From Doris montereyensis (lineage: Eukaryota; Mollusca; Gastropoda; Nudibranchia; Dorididae): DNA of 64,000 bases. Shown here piece by piece: positions 23,950-37,400 of this stretch. The DNA is taken from contig JAXRKP010000432.1 of the NCBI GenBank assembly GCA_037039925.1, forward strand, positions 221,001-285,000. Direction: 5' to 3'. The first letter of the stretch is position 1. Each line of letters starts with the position of its first letter. The notes below the pieces were generated by a model that worked only from the letters and a program-made list of their open reading frames with translations, ran no database searches and was not told the DNA's origin. The translations under genes were made by a program, and so were the position numbers.

Positions 23950-26900
23950 CAAATTTACTTTGTTCATACAAATAACAGTGTGCACCTCAATGTATATACA
24001 CCCTATGCGTGGCAGTGTACAAACTGCAGAGGCGTTGTTACATATATCTGCAACGATGTCCAGGGATATGCCTTACACTCTCCTGTAAACACCTCCACAG
24101 ATTGTCATAATATGGCATACTGGCAGAAAATATAATGTCTATAATATTTACAGCCCTCCTACTACGACATGCAACCTACCAGATATACATGACTCACAGT
24201 ACCATAAAACACTATTTGTCTGTGACTTCAATTGTCACTCACCACAGTGGGGATACCCTGACTACTACAACACAAGGAGGAATGATTGAAGAGCTCTGTG
24301 AGACAACGAACCTGACAACTACAGAATCACCACCAACTCTGCTACACAGAGCCCACCTTACTCTCAGTCACCCTGACCTAACCATCTGCTCATCAGACCT
24401 AATAACATCTTGTCGCATTCAAGTTCTCAACGACATTGGAAGTGACCACAGACCTATTTTAACAAAGATCAGTACTCCATCTCCTAAAAGATACTCCTAG
24501 AGAACACGTTGGAACTTTAAAAAAGCTGACTGGGCCCACAACAAGGAAACACCAGACTTGCTCTTTAAAACATCAGAGATACCAACAGTGTAGAAGAATT
24601 TAATGAAAATGTGACAACAGCCATCCTAAAATCTTCATTACAACACATCCCAAGAGGTTGTCGCAAAAAATTAAAAACCATTCTGGAATGAAGAGATACA
24701 GTCTACAGTAATGGAAAGAAAGATAGCAAGAGACAACCTGGAAAAAGACCCTAATGCCCAGGCCAAAACTCAGCACAACAGAGCCCGTGCCAAAGTCAAA
24801 CTTACACTGACTTTCAGTCAATAAAGCCAAACAAGAGAAATGGTCCAAAACATGCAGTGGCCTTGATTTTCATCATAATGGAGCTAGAGCCTGGTCCCTA
24901 GTAAACAACCTCTCAGGCGATAAGAGACGAATAAACCCTAAACCCCCTGATGATAACATCAACACAGACCAAAAGAAGCCCAGACATTTCAACAGTTACT
25001 TTGCCTCTGTAATCACAGCAGAGAAAGAGCATTTGCAACAGCAGAAAAAGAAGGAAAGAGCTCCAACTGTCCGCCTGTGACATACCTTAAGTCTGGAGGG
25101 ATGCCCATTTAACTCTAATCCTCAAGAAGAACAAACCAGCTAATGAACACAAAGAGCTACAGACCAACATCATTAACATCATGTATTGGAAAACTGGCTG
25201 AAAGTGAAAGAATGATAAACCATCGCCTCTATTGGTACCTTGAAACCACAAACAGCATCAGTTCAAAACAAGCTGGATTTAGAGCAAACAGCTGCACAGA
25301 AGACCAGCTGTTCAGACTAACTCAGTGCATCCATGACGGCTTCCAAAAGAAAAGCAACACGCTAGCCATATTTGTTGATCTACAACAAGCATATGATCGT
25401 GTGTGGGGCAAAAGGATGGAACTAGAAATTCATGGGTAGCCATACCAGTGGATCAAGCGGTTTCTGACAGACCGAACAATACAAACGAAAATGAACAATG
25501 CAATTTCGTCCAATGAAGTTTTTGAAGAAGAGTTCATCATTAAGTTGCACCTTGTTTCTTATAAACATCAATAGTCTTTCAAATGTGCTCAAGTCTGAAA
25601 CAACCCTAAACGCAGATGACCTGGTAATATGGGAAACAAGCAGAAATACCAAAATAGCAGCTCGGAAAACAAATGAGAACCTGAAAAGACTTGATGAGTA
25701 TTGCCAGAAATGGAAGATAAAAATTAATACATCTAAAACAGTTTACATCATATTCACAAAGAGCCACACTCAACCTAACACTAATTAGCAATGGTGAACA
25801 GATTGAGAAAGAGAGCAACCCAATATATATTGGTGTACAGCTAGACCATCAGCTAACCATGAAAAAGCACATATGCAACCTCAAAGCTAAGGGTGTAAGG
25901 AAACTCAATGTTTTAAAGAAGTTAGCAAGCACCTCATAGGGATCAGATAAAAAAAACCTTAGAAACCTGTACTTGGGATATATTCGCCCACCCCTCGAGT
26001 ATAGCTGCTCTATCCTAAGCTCATGCAGTCAACAAATCCAACCTGATGACAGTGGATAGCGTCCGAAACAATGCTCTACGCTTTATTAGTGGAGACATGA
26101 GATCAACGCCCACAGTTGCGTGTGAAATACATACCAATGTGGAACCTCTTGACATGCACAGATGTAAAACAGTATTAGAGATATATGAAAGAAGCAAAAG
26201 GATGAGTTCCACCCATCCAAACAGAAAAATAGTCGATGACTGGCAACCAAAATATAGAAAAAAGCAGAAATCACCACTACACCATACTATGGAGCTAAAA
26301 GAAAGACACCATCCCCCGGAACAAAGAAAGGAAACACAACAGGTGAACAGAGATCCACCAAATGTCATATTCAAAGAGCCACAAATCAAGATGGAGCTAA
26401 TTGACAATCAAAGAAAGAAATCAGATCCGCTAACCCGGATGATGTCATCACAAAAAACCCATTGATGACTACCCTGACAGCTGGATCCATGTATACACAG
26501 ATGGGTCAGCTCTCAAAGCGACATCAAATGCAGGGTATGGTATCTACATCCAATACCCAGATGGCACCTCTGATGAATTCTCTGGGGCTTGCGGAGAAAA
26601 AAGTACCAACTTTGAAGCAGAGGCAGCAGCCATAGAACCAGTACTCTACCACCTTAACACTGTTTTCGATATATTCCCAGCAAAAATATCAGATATCGTC
26701 ATTTTTACAGATGCAGTGTCTGTCCTACAAGCTCTCAACAACTACCAGAGATCTGATCTATGGCGTCGATCTAGTAATGCAGGGGATCCCTGGACACGTA
26801 AACACACCAGGAAATGACAAAACAGACACTCTTGCCAAAAGGGGATCTAGACAAGAACAACCAAACACAAAAACTACAATGCAGACAGCGAAACAAATCA

Positions 26901-27290
26901 TCAAAGTTAACAACAAAGAGGACTGGATGAACAGATGGGCCTTGGGAAAGCCGGAAGAGATTTATACCGAAATATGGCCACCCACAAACAGATGACAACA
27001 TCAACCAACTTAAACGAAAAGACCAAGTCACCATCTTCAGTCTCCGAACACACCCCATGCATCTAAACAGAGTAAATCCCGAACATGCCCCAGTGTGCCC
27101 GCTTTGTGACCACCCCCATGAAACTGACCCATCACCTATTTGAATGCCACAAATCGAAAAAGACCTGATACTTGGACCGCTATTTATGGAATCCTACAAC
27201 AGATAGAAAACACCTGCAGATACCATTACATGGCATTGGGCCGAAGGACAAATTACGTCCGAGCGCTACTGTATCATTAACAACAACATA
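23950..27290 (+). pseudogene. Jockey-like non-LTR retrotransposon, broken
   Basis: Domains follow the canonical order. The APE endonuclease shows CRGVVTYICNDV, KYNVYNIYSPP, VCDFNCHSPQWGY, HPDLTICSSDL and IGSDHRPI. A spacer includes FWNEEIQ. Reverse transcriptase shows SYRPTSLTSCIGKLAE, SISSKQAGFR, motif A FVDLQQAYDRVW and the ADD box in LNADDLVIW. RNase H shows HVYTDGSA, FEAEAAAIEPVL, IFTDAVSVLQAL, and GHVNTPGNDKTDTLAKRG. A C-terminal zinc knuckle-like CPLCDHPHE follows. The frame changes many times, so the copy is dead. RT plus RNase H and the tail knuckle point to the Jockey/I group. The 5' end is missing or too decayed to see. It probably ends near the aataaatg at 27330. Confidence 0.92.
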
Positions 27291-28127
27291 CAAATGTATA
27301 TATTAACTAGCACTAGCATCTTGTAATTTAATAAATGATGTAAGTAGAAGAGGATAGTTGATTGTTCATATTCATATGACAGCTTTGCCCCAAATGAATT
27401 TAGAATTAAAAGGATTTTTACTGACTGTATTCCATGACCGCACAACCAGAACTACCCATTTTCTTCTCAACTTGTGAACAAAAAGTATCATTAAACTAGA
27501 GTTCACATGCAAATGCTTAAACCATTTAATGAAACTCATATAGCAAGGCATCACAAGATTAATGTGAATCTGCTTGCTAGTTGTAACCTGCTAGAAATTC
27601 ACAAGCGGATTTACATAATACAGTGGGAGCTGCATCTTTTGAAATTATACAAAAAAATAATCAATGCTGCTGAAATGAGAAGTGCCTTGTTGACTTTGCA
27701 TTCAACGGAAGGCCTCACACAACGAAGACCTAGCATCAGTCCTGATGGCCTCGTTTGATCCGACTCCCACTATAGTCTTATACTGTCTTGACACAGTAGT
27801 GCTTTTAAGTAGAGTCCCAATGCATTATGTCTACTCTGAATTGAATCACAATAGTAAATGAGAATTGAAAAATGTGATGACCCATCTGGCACAGTTGACA
27901 GAGATGCAGATACACACAAAACACACTACAACTACAATAGTGAGTGGGAATGTAATGTAGGCACCAAAAACAGTAAATGATGGCCAGAGAAGTATAACAG
28001 GTCTATTATAATTATACAATGATTAGAAATTGAAAATGAAATGTTTAAAATGAGGATTTCCAAACTTACATTGTGGCAGCATTAGCCTAAATAGAAGACA
28101 ATTCTCATCTGTATGAAAATGGTTATA
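27291..28127. other. AT-rich spacer, no gene seen
   Basis: Short ORFs only; no family signature. TTATA at 28123-28127 is the left target duplication of the next element. Confidence 0.4.
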
Positions 28128-29896
28128 CAGGGTGTCCAGCACAAAGTCAACTGAAAATTTCCCACCTCAACACAAAAAATCCTACCTAGGAAATGAAATA
28201 CTCCCCTGATGCTATAAACGGAGAACAGCGTAAATATTTCCAATTTCAATGCACTATTATAAATTATTAATTCAAATCAAAAGTGAATGATTTTCTAGTG
28301 CATCTCAATGAAATGAAAAGTGATCACACATTTCTTTAATGTTTCACTTTGGATTAATAATTTTTCACTTAATTTCAGCATTTTCCCACACATTTCTGAA
28401 AGAAAAAAATTCAGATAGCTGACAGATCTACCCCTATCATTTCACAAAACAGTACAAAAATGAATTAACATTTTTTTTAAAATATCTCCTTTCGAAAAAT
28501 AAATCAAACACAAGAGTGACAAAATCCATAGCCTAAACACACGCACAGATATTTACTCAGTCTACCCAGGAGAAAATGAGGTTTGGAAGGCTTTTTCTAC
28601 AACTTGATTGAACTCTGCCAATTATAAATCTTCCTCTGTTCTACTTTTTAACCCCCCCCCCAAACCAGTCTCTCTCTTTCTTTCTCAGGATTAAAAACTT
28701 AAAACTAGATCTAGTTTTTAATTGACTGCAACGTAAAACATCTACCCACCTCCTCCCTTAGTAAAAATCTCCATTATGGCAACCACCCCACCCCCTCTTA
28801 CTTTCTTCTTCAATAAAACCGGAATCTAGATCTAGATCTGAATCTAGTATTACTGTTTACTATAGTACGTGATTGCCTTCTTCCCGGTTCTACCCTTTCC
28901 CACCCATGTCTACACTGTAATGGAAGGCATTCGTTATTTCTTTTCTCTTCGGATACCGTATGTCAGACTCAGTCGCCTCTTATTTTGCCATCATATGTTT
29001 TCACATCGATTTTCTTCACGCTCACCCCTTCCCCACCTCTATTCTACTATCAGGCCGTGCGTGCATGATGTCCCTTCGATCATCCAACCTCCCTATCTTA
29101 CTAAACACTTGCATTTGCCTTTCGGTCGTACGTAAACTCCCGACTCTCCATATATACTCTCTCTCTAATACTAATACACACATGCGCGATTGGTCGCATT
29201 AAACACACACAAACATTCTCTGTCTAGCCTTCTTACACACACACGTGCGCGATCAGACTTAAAATATGCACATTGCCTGCTGTCTCTCTCCCTTTGACAC
29301 GAACCATACATAACAACAACTTGTGCGATCGGCTTTTTAACACACACGCGGCATCCTTAATCTCTCCAGAGCAAAAGTTAAATTGAAGAAAGGAGGCTGG
29401 GCCGTAGATAAGCAGTTCATGGTATTGTATAGGCGCTAAAACTGAAGAAAGTATTGAAACTTTGTGTCGAAATCCGATACTAATTCCCAGAGCAAACTTT
29501 ACAATTTTAAAGAAGGTATCGGAATTGTTTAGTTTCAACATGAAAGAATCGCCAAACAGCAAAGCATGCATGACTGGAAATGTATGACAAAATGATCATT
29601 CATCGTCCATGATCGTATTCACATTTTCATATTTCGCGGTGCCGATAATTGATCATGTCTACTTCGATTTCCTGATTTTCTCTCATGTTCGTCCTCAATG
29701 CATCATTTCCCTTGGTATTTTCTCGACCGGGAAACATTTTTTTTCGTTTTCAAGGATTTCCCTGATGCATGGAAACCCTGTTGTTACTACCTGAGCCCCA
29801 TTTCCTACTTGTTTTCCTAACCAAGACATCAATTTCCGACCATTTCAGACCTGAGTATGAAAAATCTGACATATTTCCGACTTTCCCGACACCCTG
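28128..29896. mobile_element. CAGGGTGTC-ended DNA element, copy 1 (1,769 bp)
   Basis: Starts cagggtgtccagca and ends with the inverse, cgacaccctg. It is flanked by TTATA on both sides (28123-28127, 29897-29901). It is homologous over its whole length to 38428-40002. There is no transposase-like ORF, so it is non-autonomous. The interior holds gatctagatctagatct and a c/t-rich stretch. Confidence 0.85.
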
Positions 29897-30045
29897 TTAT
29901 AATAATGAACGAACTAAGACTGTTGTCTTCACAGTCATCTTGCATTTCTACATGTTCTTCCCCAAACATTAAAAACAAATCAGATGCAGGCATAATCACT
30001 GCTAAACATTTGTCACGTCTATATTGAAAACATCTGTTATTGATT

Positions 30046-30531
30046 CAGGGTACCAGCAAAAAGGCAGCTTCAAATTTCATACCTCAAAACAAAAAAATCC
30101 AACCCAGGAAAATGAAATAACCTCCAAAATCAACGCCAGAACACAAAACAGCGCAGGGCCTAAAGGCTACCATGTCAGCTAAGATTCAGAATACAAGAAG
30201 TCTGGTAAGGAATTGCCTTAGATTACCCTATTGTGCTTGCAAAATGCAAAGATCCCGACCCCATAATTAGGTACAAGATACATTTATATTATGAGTATAT
30301 TGCAAGTACTACAAGTAAGTGTAAATGAAATAACATCAAATATTCCATTGCATGTTTGGCTTTGGATTATTTATACTTCAACATCAAGTCTGTCACACTC
30401 AAACTCAAAGCCCCATTTTCTTTCGTCTTTGTCCTACCCCTGACATCAATTTCCGACCATTTTAGACCAATCTGACCTAGGATGAAAAGTCGGACATATT
30501 TTTGACTTGCCGGCTTTGAGCCAGGCACGCT
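30046..30531. mobile_element. Short decayed relative of the CAGGGTGTC element
   Basis: The left end (cagggtaccagcaaa, then cctcaaaacaaaaaaatcc) and right end (catcaatttccgaccatttt, gtcggacatattt, ggcacgctg) match the two long copies. Most of the interior is missing. Confidence 0.65.
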
Positions 30532-30595
30532 GTGATTAAGAAGATTGAGAAGAAGATTACGTTACCTTTACAATTGCCATATTTGGTCGGTCAAT

Positions 30596-31428
30596 TCAAG
30601 GGCTGCAGCTGTCGCTCCTGTCGTCGTGACCTGTGCTCTTGCTTCGACTTCTCTTGCTGCTGCTTTTTCGACTCGTCCTTTCTTCCTCTTCATCGTCCGA
30701 ACTGTCCCTGTGACTCGGGGTCCTACTGTGTCTCTTGTCAGACGATGAATGCCTGACGTCTTTGACAGATTTCTTCTTACTCTTGCTGCTTCTTTCTTTC
30801 GCTTGTTCGTCATCGCTGGAATCTTGTTTTCTTTTCCTCGACTCCCTCTCACTATCATCACTGCTATCGTCGCTGTCTTTTCGGTGTTTGCTTTCCGTTT
30901 TCTTCTTTTTGTCAGGCCATTCGTCCCTCTCCCTACTCTCACTTCTCTCCCTATCACTGCTGTCATCTCTTTGTTGTCCTTTGATCTCTACCCTGTCTCT
31001 TCCAGCGCTCTCAGCTTCATATCTGTCTTTGCCATTTCTATAATCATTTTCTTTAAGCTCATCCTCTCTTCCTTTGCTCTCTCTATTATCTCTCTCATCA
31101 CCATCACTCCAATCTCTCTCTTTACTGTTGCTTCTGTCTCTTTCCTTGCTCTCACCACGACATCTTTCCTTACTCTCACTGCGATCTTTTTCTCTGCTAG
31201 GACTTCTATCTCTGCTTTTACTAGCCGTTGGCATCTTCTTGCTGACCTCTTCATCACTACCGCTGCCATCTTCTTTCTCACGACTGACCGCCCTCTTTCT
31301 TGGCTCCTCTTCATCTTCAGAACTGTGGCTCCGTTCTTTGTGTCTCTTCTCTTTACTTTTACTCTCCTTCCTGTCCCTGCTGCTCCCCCCCCTCTCTTTC
31401 TCCTCACTGTCCCTGCTGCGGTCACGGT
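30596..31428 (-). other. RS-like coding sequence out of frame with the upstream exon
   Basis: One minus-strand frame stays open from about 31460 to a stop at 30596. It is built of SR, RD, KE, SK and S-S-D-D-E runs, for example RDSSDDEEEERTSRKSSSKR, ending SDSCSP. This composition is typical of RS domains and hard to explain as non-coding. It lies one base out of frame with exon 3 of the SRSF7-like gene, which hits TAG at 31431-31429. It may be the true RS tail (one-base error near 31432-31460), an alternative isoform, or a decayed extension. Confidence 0.65.
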
Positions 31429-34400
31429 CTAAGCTTCTTCTTGCTCCCGGTCTCTGTCATTTCTGTCCCTGCGCCTCCTGTCAAGGCTACTGTCGCGCCT
31501 ATTCTTGTAACCTCTGTTTCGATCTTGGCGACTATTATTATATCTGTCACGGCTCCGGCTCCGCTCTCTGCTCCTGCTTCGCTCGAACCTTCGACCCCTG
31601 TCTCTGCCACCCCATTTATCACGGCTGCGGCTTCTGTCACGACGGTCATGAGATCTTGACCTTTATTAAGGAGAAAAATTTGAAAAAAAAAAAAAAAGAA
31701 AGAGCAAATGTTCATTAGGGTGGCCATACAATGAGACAGCAATAGCAGAAAGAAAACTAAGAAATGGGCTGTGCAATACATCAAGAAAGAAGGAAAAATT
31801 AGTCCCCCCCCCCAATGACCCTTTATTTCCCTCTTTTTATAATATTCTGTCGAATAGCAATGTCATTATAAACTGAAAGTTTCCAAGACCAAATGTGCCA
31901 TATATAATCTACAGATCAGTTTCCGTATATAAAAGGAGTTGAAACTCAAAGTTATTAACCTTGAATAACTTATCGGTTAAACAATTTAGCAAGTGTGAGC
32001 ATTCCACCAACAAAGACAAATCAAATTACGTACATTTATCAAAAGACATAATTCAAGACGCAAAAATAAAACTGGAATGATTATTAAATTCTCATTTCTC
32101 AAGATACTAAGAGGGCGGTCCGGAAAGTAATGACAACTAGCATAAAAAAATAATTTGATTTGAAACTGAAAACAACACAAAAGTCACCAGCACTCTTTCC
32201 CTACTTCTCATTGCAGTGTCTTTGGAGATCAATACACTTCTTCCAACAGAAAGCTAGGGAATATATACCATCCCTGAAGAGATTTGGGTCAAATGTTGAC
32301 AACCAATCTTGAACTTCTTCAACAAGGTCATCATCACCCTCAAACTTCTTGCTCCCCAAATGGCGCTTTAGATTTGAGACACACAACAGGTGGAAATCTG
32401 ATGATGCCAAGTCAGCACTGTGAGGTGGGTGTGGTAAAACCTCCCATCCATAACAATGAAGCCAGTCTCTTGTTGAATTTGGCTGTGTGAGTATGAGGTG
32501 TTGCGTTGTCATGCTAAAGATTGACACCATTTAGCAAGACTCTTGGTCTTTCACGGCGCACAGCTTCTAAGAACTCAGTCACTCAAGTGTTCTACAGGAA
32601 CGAGCAGCATAATACATTGTCCCTAGGACAAAATGTCTAACAGAATAACATTCCAGAACACTATTGCCATCAGCTTACTCGCCAAGAGCTGCACTTTTGG
32701 GGATGGAGATGATGGGTACTTCCATCAATCCATGTCATGTAGTCAAGCTTTGTCTGTAATGGTCAATAAGGTTCTGGGAAACGTTATCTCTCTGCAATTT
32801 GTGATCCCCTGTCAACTGCTTCAACATCCGCCACCTGGCCGAAACCTTTCGATAACCCGCCTGTATGGATGAATTCATGAACAATACTCTTTAAAATGCC
32901 AAGAATCAAAGCAACGCCACCAAGTTTCAGCCGCCTGTTTGTTTTTATAAACTCATCGACTCCTGCAACGCTTTGACCATGTCTTGAAGGCTGTGGGTGC
33001 CCACAAAGATTTGAGACACACAAACGATAAAACTGCTTTTTGCCCATACTAGCATTCGTACCATATATGGCAATAAATTCATTGTGAAGTGCGGGAATCT
33101 TCCTTTTTGTTTTTATAAATCGCATCACCCCTCTCACCTCTACTTGTGACCATTCTGCAATGGGAGGGGGTGTCGTCATCTTGGAACTACCATTGGGATA
33201 TAATGCGTTCAATGGTGATGCCAAAAGTTTGTCACAGGAAGGTGGTTTGAATTTCTCATTGCATACAATTTACAAATCTTAAAAATATCAACTGGGTTCA
33301 AGTGTTATGGCTACTTTGACATTACTTTCCTATCCGCCCTCGAACGTATTATTACTGATAAACTATTTTACCCCTAGAAAAGTAAAAAAACAAACAATAG
33401 TAGGCATAACTATCTCCGCTTTTATAATACATACACACACAAAAAAAGGATAATATGACTAAGATGTCTGATAGAGCTTAGCTTCAATTCAAGACATTTA
33501 TTAATTCAATGGTCGAAAGATGTTCTTTTGTCAAAAAAATTGTCTCTCAATTTTTATTACAAAAAGAGTCAATTGGCAAAGACCTAAGATTGAACAAGAT
33601 AAGTGAAATCAAAGTTGCAACGTTAATATTTTTTTCTTTAGACTATTTACACATATATATTCATATAATGCCCTATCCGACTTTCATTTACTAAAAAAAA
33701 CTAGAAATCTCAGCTATAAATCAATTAAAATTCTTATTCCTTTCTGAGGCCTGTGCTATATTCATTCCTTTCTGAGGCCTGTGCTATACTCATTCCTTTC
33801 TGAGGCCTGTGCTATATTCATTCCTTTCGAGGCCTGTGCTATACTCATTCCTTTCTGAGGCCTGTGCTATACTCATTCCTTTTGAGGCCTGTGCTATACT
33901 CATTCCTTTCTGAGGCCTGTGCTATACTCATTCCTTTCGGAGGCCTGTGCTATACTTATTCCTTTCTGAGGCCTGTGCTATACTCATTCCTTTCTGAGGC
34001 CTGTGCTATATTCATTCCTTTCTGAGGCCTGTGCTATACTCATTCCTTTCTGAGGTCTGTGCTATACTCATTCCTTTCTGAGGCCTGTGCTATACTCATT
34101 CCTTTCTGAGGCCTGTGCTATACTCATTCCTTTCTGAGGCCTGTGCTATACTCATTCCTTTCTGAGGCCTGTGCTATACTCATTCCTTTCTGAGGCCTGT
34201 TATACTCATTCCTTTAATAGTAGTGGTAAAGTTCCTTCAAGGCTATTACTATTACTGCCAATGGAGCAGAGGCGTATCTTCATATTGATCATATCCTGGA
34301 CAGGATGCTAGTTAGACGCAATTTTTCCTCCCAAGCTAAAGCTTGTACCCATTTACACCTGGGTCGAAGGGGGAAAATGCGTGTTGTGTCTTTCCCACAG

Positions 34401-37400
34401 AACACATCGTTGGGCCTAGTTATGACCATTCATAACATATCTGTCCAGGGGCTGATTGAGGCAAATCTAGACTAGAATTAGTAAAATCGAGACTAGCACC
34501 AACATAATATATCTCTTAAAAATCTTAGTAGAAACTGACTATGACTAGGCATTCCAATAAATCTGTCATCCAACAAAACCTTTCATTAGGATACAGGGTG
34601 ATTATGAAAACTGTACCCAGTTTCAGACCTAGATATTTAATGTAGATCTATTGACATAAACTCACACAATAGTAGCTAAAAGGTGCATTATATCATCAAG
34701 TTATATTTAGTATCAGTTGGCATCACAGGCACTCAATGTGCCAGTTGGTTTGCAAACTTCTTTAGGGTGATGAAGCTCAGCCCAGGCTCTCTCAGGCATA
34801 TCTGGTGTGATCGAGAGTACTGCTTCGGCAATGCGTCCCTGAAAATCAGCCAGGGTTACGGCTAATGGACGGCGGTACACAAATTCTGTCCTTGATGTAC
34901 CTCCGCAAGAAAAAGTCACAAACAGTCAGGTCTGGTGATCTCGAGAGCCACTTGCAACACACCTTATCTTGTTTGCGAACATTAAGATGTCAGTGAAGTG
35001 GTGTGCCAGCTTGCTGAAAAATGTGGTCCCACTCTGCAGCTAATGTGGAATGAGCCTCGTGGATAGCATTTCCAGGTAATCTTGACTGGCAACGGTTTGC
35101 CCATTATGGAAGAAAGGACCATGCACAGCCCTCACCGATGTTGTATAGCAGAAATCCATTTTGGGTGAGTCATGTTCAACTTCCAGGTTGACATGTGGAT
35201 TCGTACTTCCCATATCCTCACGCTGTGCCTGTTGACTTTTCCAATCTCAGTGGTGTTGATCGAAATTTTGACGTCTCTGACGTGACCATACTTGCAAATG
35301 TGTTCCAATAGGTTTTGATATTATAAATATTTGAAATTGGGTACGTTTTTTTATATAATCACCCTGTATGATGACGTGTACGTAAACAATTATTTCAATG
35401 TATTTTAATTTTTGTTACAAAAAGAAGCATTACACATGAATCTACGAGTGGAACAAAAGCATGGATTCCCATACTACTATTATTACTGATCTCCCTGCTG
35501 TGGCCACTCCACCATGTGAAATGTCTTCGGCACTAGAATTGGGAGTCACAAGGGCCTACTAACTAATCTACTTGTGATTAACATTTGCAGACATCCCATC
35601 TGCCCTACCGTATTCATGTAAAAAGAAACACTAAATGTATAACCACGCTTACTAGTTCTAATTCAATGCTAAAATTAAAGCATCCCTTCCGTCGCATCTC
35701 ATAAATAAGAAATACGAAGGCGCGATGAACATTCAAAACCCATTAGAAAACAGGGTAAAAACAAGGAATGTATAATTTTATAAAACAAACGAAAGGAAAT
35801 GATAAAGAAAAAGTAAGGCAAAAGCATGGGACATGATCACATATCATAATCATTATATCTAGTGGAATACTTATGCTACTGGCATCCAGTTACACCCTTG
35901 GGTAAGCCAACACAAGAAGCTCGGGAGTATCTCAACAAACACACAGTCGACTCCGTCCTAGGCCGTCACCGGCACACACAACCCTACACCATATGAAAGC
36001 CTCCTTCCGGCCATATCTGGCGCTGCAGACGAGGGTCGGCACTTCACCTTTGCATCACTTAAGTAGACCACAAGGCCCCTCACACAGGGCGGGATCACCC
36101 ACGAAACCCAAAGCCACATGATCACTTATCACCTCCACCACAACAAGGGGTGGGTACCATACACTGAACAACCCTTCATCACCATCATCTTTACCACACA
36201 CAACCTGCAGCAAGGAAATAAAGCAACCGCAACATGCAAACTGAAAAAACGGTCTCTCATGATGACATAACGTTGTGGAGATATACATGTATATATGTCT
36301 GTAGAACATGGATGAGTGGTAGAGTATGTAAGTGAGTCTGTATGTGTGTTTGTGTGATACTGTAGCATAATGTATTCATAAACATGAACATATATATTAC
36401 AAAATATAAATCATATATATCATTATACAAAATATTAGCCGCATAAATAAAAAAAACATGGGGAAAGTCAATTTTTTTTCCATTATTTGACTTCTCATTG
36501 ATCATTCTTTCATCACAATGGACACAAATCTATTTACAACAAGATTTTATACATACTTGCTCTAAATAAACTTGTTCCTTTCTGACTAAAGCATGATCAC
36601 AGAGATACCAAAAAAAAAGGAGAAAGTCGTCATTCCCCATTTTAAAAAAGATTTATGCGGATAAGCGACTTGCACTGATGATATACTATAGTGATATGGT
36701 ATCTAGTGAATTTATTAAAGAGGTGATTGGGATAAAGGTAGATTTTTATACACTTTCTTTTCGACTCCTTGGATCATGTGACGATTGACCATTGACAGAT
36801 CATTTTTAAACAATGTGAGTAAAGCAGTTTTAAGAAGTTACAGCCTAATAGAGTAAAAAGGTGCCAGTGCTAGAAGATCTGAAATCAAGAGCAATATGAT
36901 GTTATGCAATCGAAGACAAAACACAATAAATGTTTAAAGGAGGTACAGCCGCAACTTACTTGTGCACGAGGAGCATCTGTGACAAGCACAAACACCGTGT
37001 ATACATTTTTAAACAAAATTTATTTCAATAAAGATGAAAATTTCATTTATGAATATAAGACTTAATGTAATGAATTAGACAAGAGCTTCGTTTCATGTAT
37101 GTCATGTAGTGTTTTTACTTTCCACAAAGATGAGACTGCCACCATTTAGGCCAGAAATATATATATATATATATAGATGGGTAAAAGGTTCCCCCAATGA
37201 CCGCCACTTTCCTCAATAGCCTGAAATGATGAACTCACCAAAACCTGCGCCTACTGTATGATGTATCATTTTTGATTACAACATGACGATGTTTATCGGA
37301 AGATCAGCCAACAAAAGGGGAAAAAGGTGATATGAATAAACATCATCCCTTTTAATATATTATTAAAAATTTCTTTGACCCTTTAAAAATAAGACCCTTT

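Noticed and set aside
28869..29202. Plus-strand ORFs in the CAGGGTGTC element, also seen at 38975
   Set aside because: The frames differ between the two copies, with indels not in multiples of 3, and no motif is recognised. The conservation reflects shared element origin.
30735..31718. Plus-strand ORFs of 102-227 aa opposite the RS region, looking like membrane proteins
   Set aside because: Antisense of arginine/serine codons gives Leu/Ser/Phe-rich frames. The minus-strand RS reading explains the composition.
36055..36505. Minus-strand ORFs in intron 2 of the SRSF7-like gene
   Set aside because: Low complexity, no splice context, no family signature.
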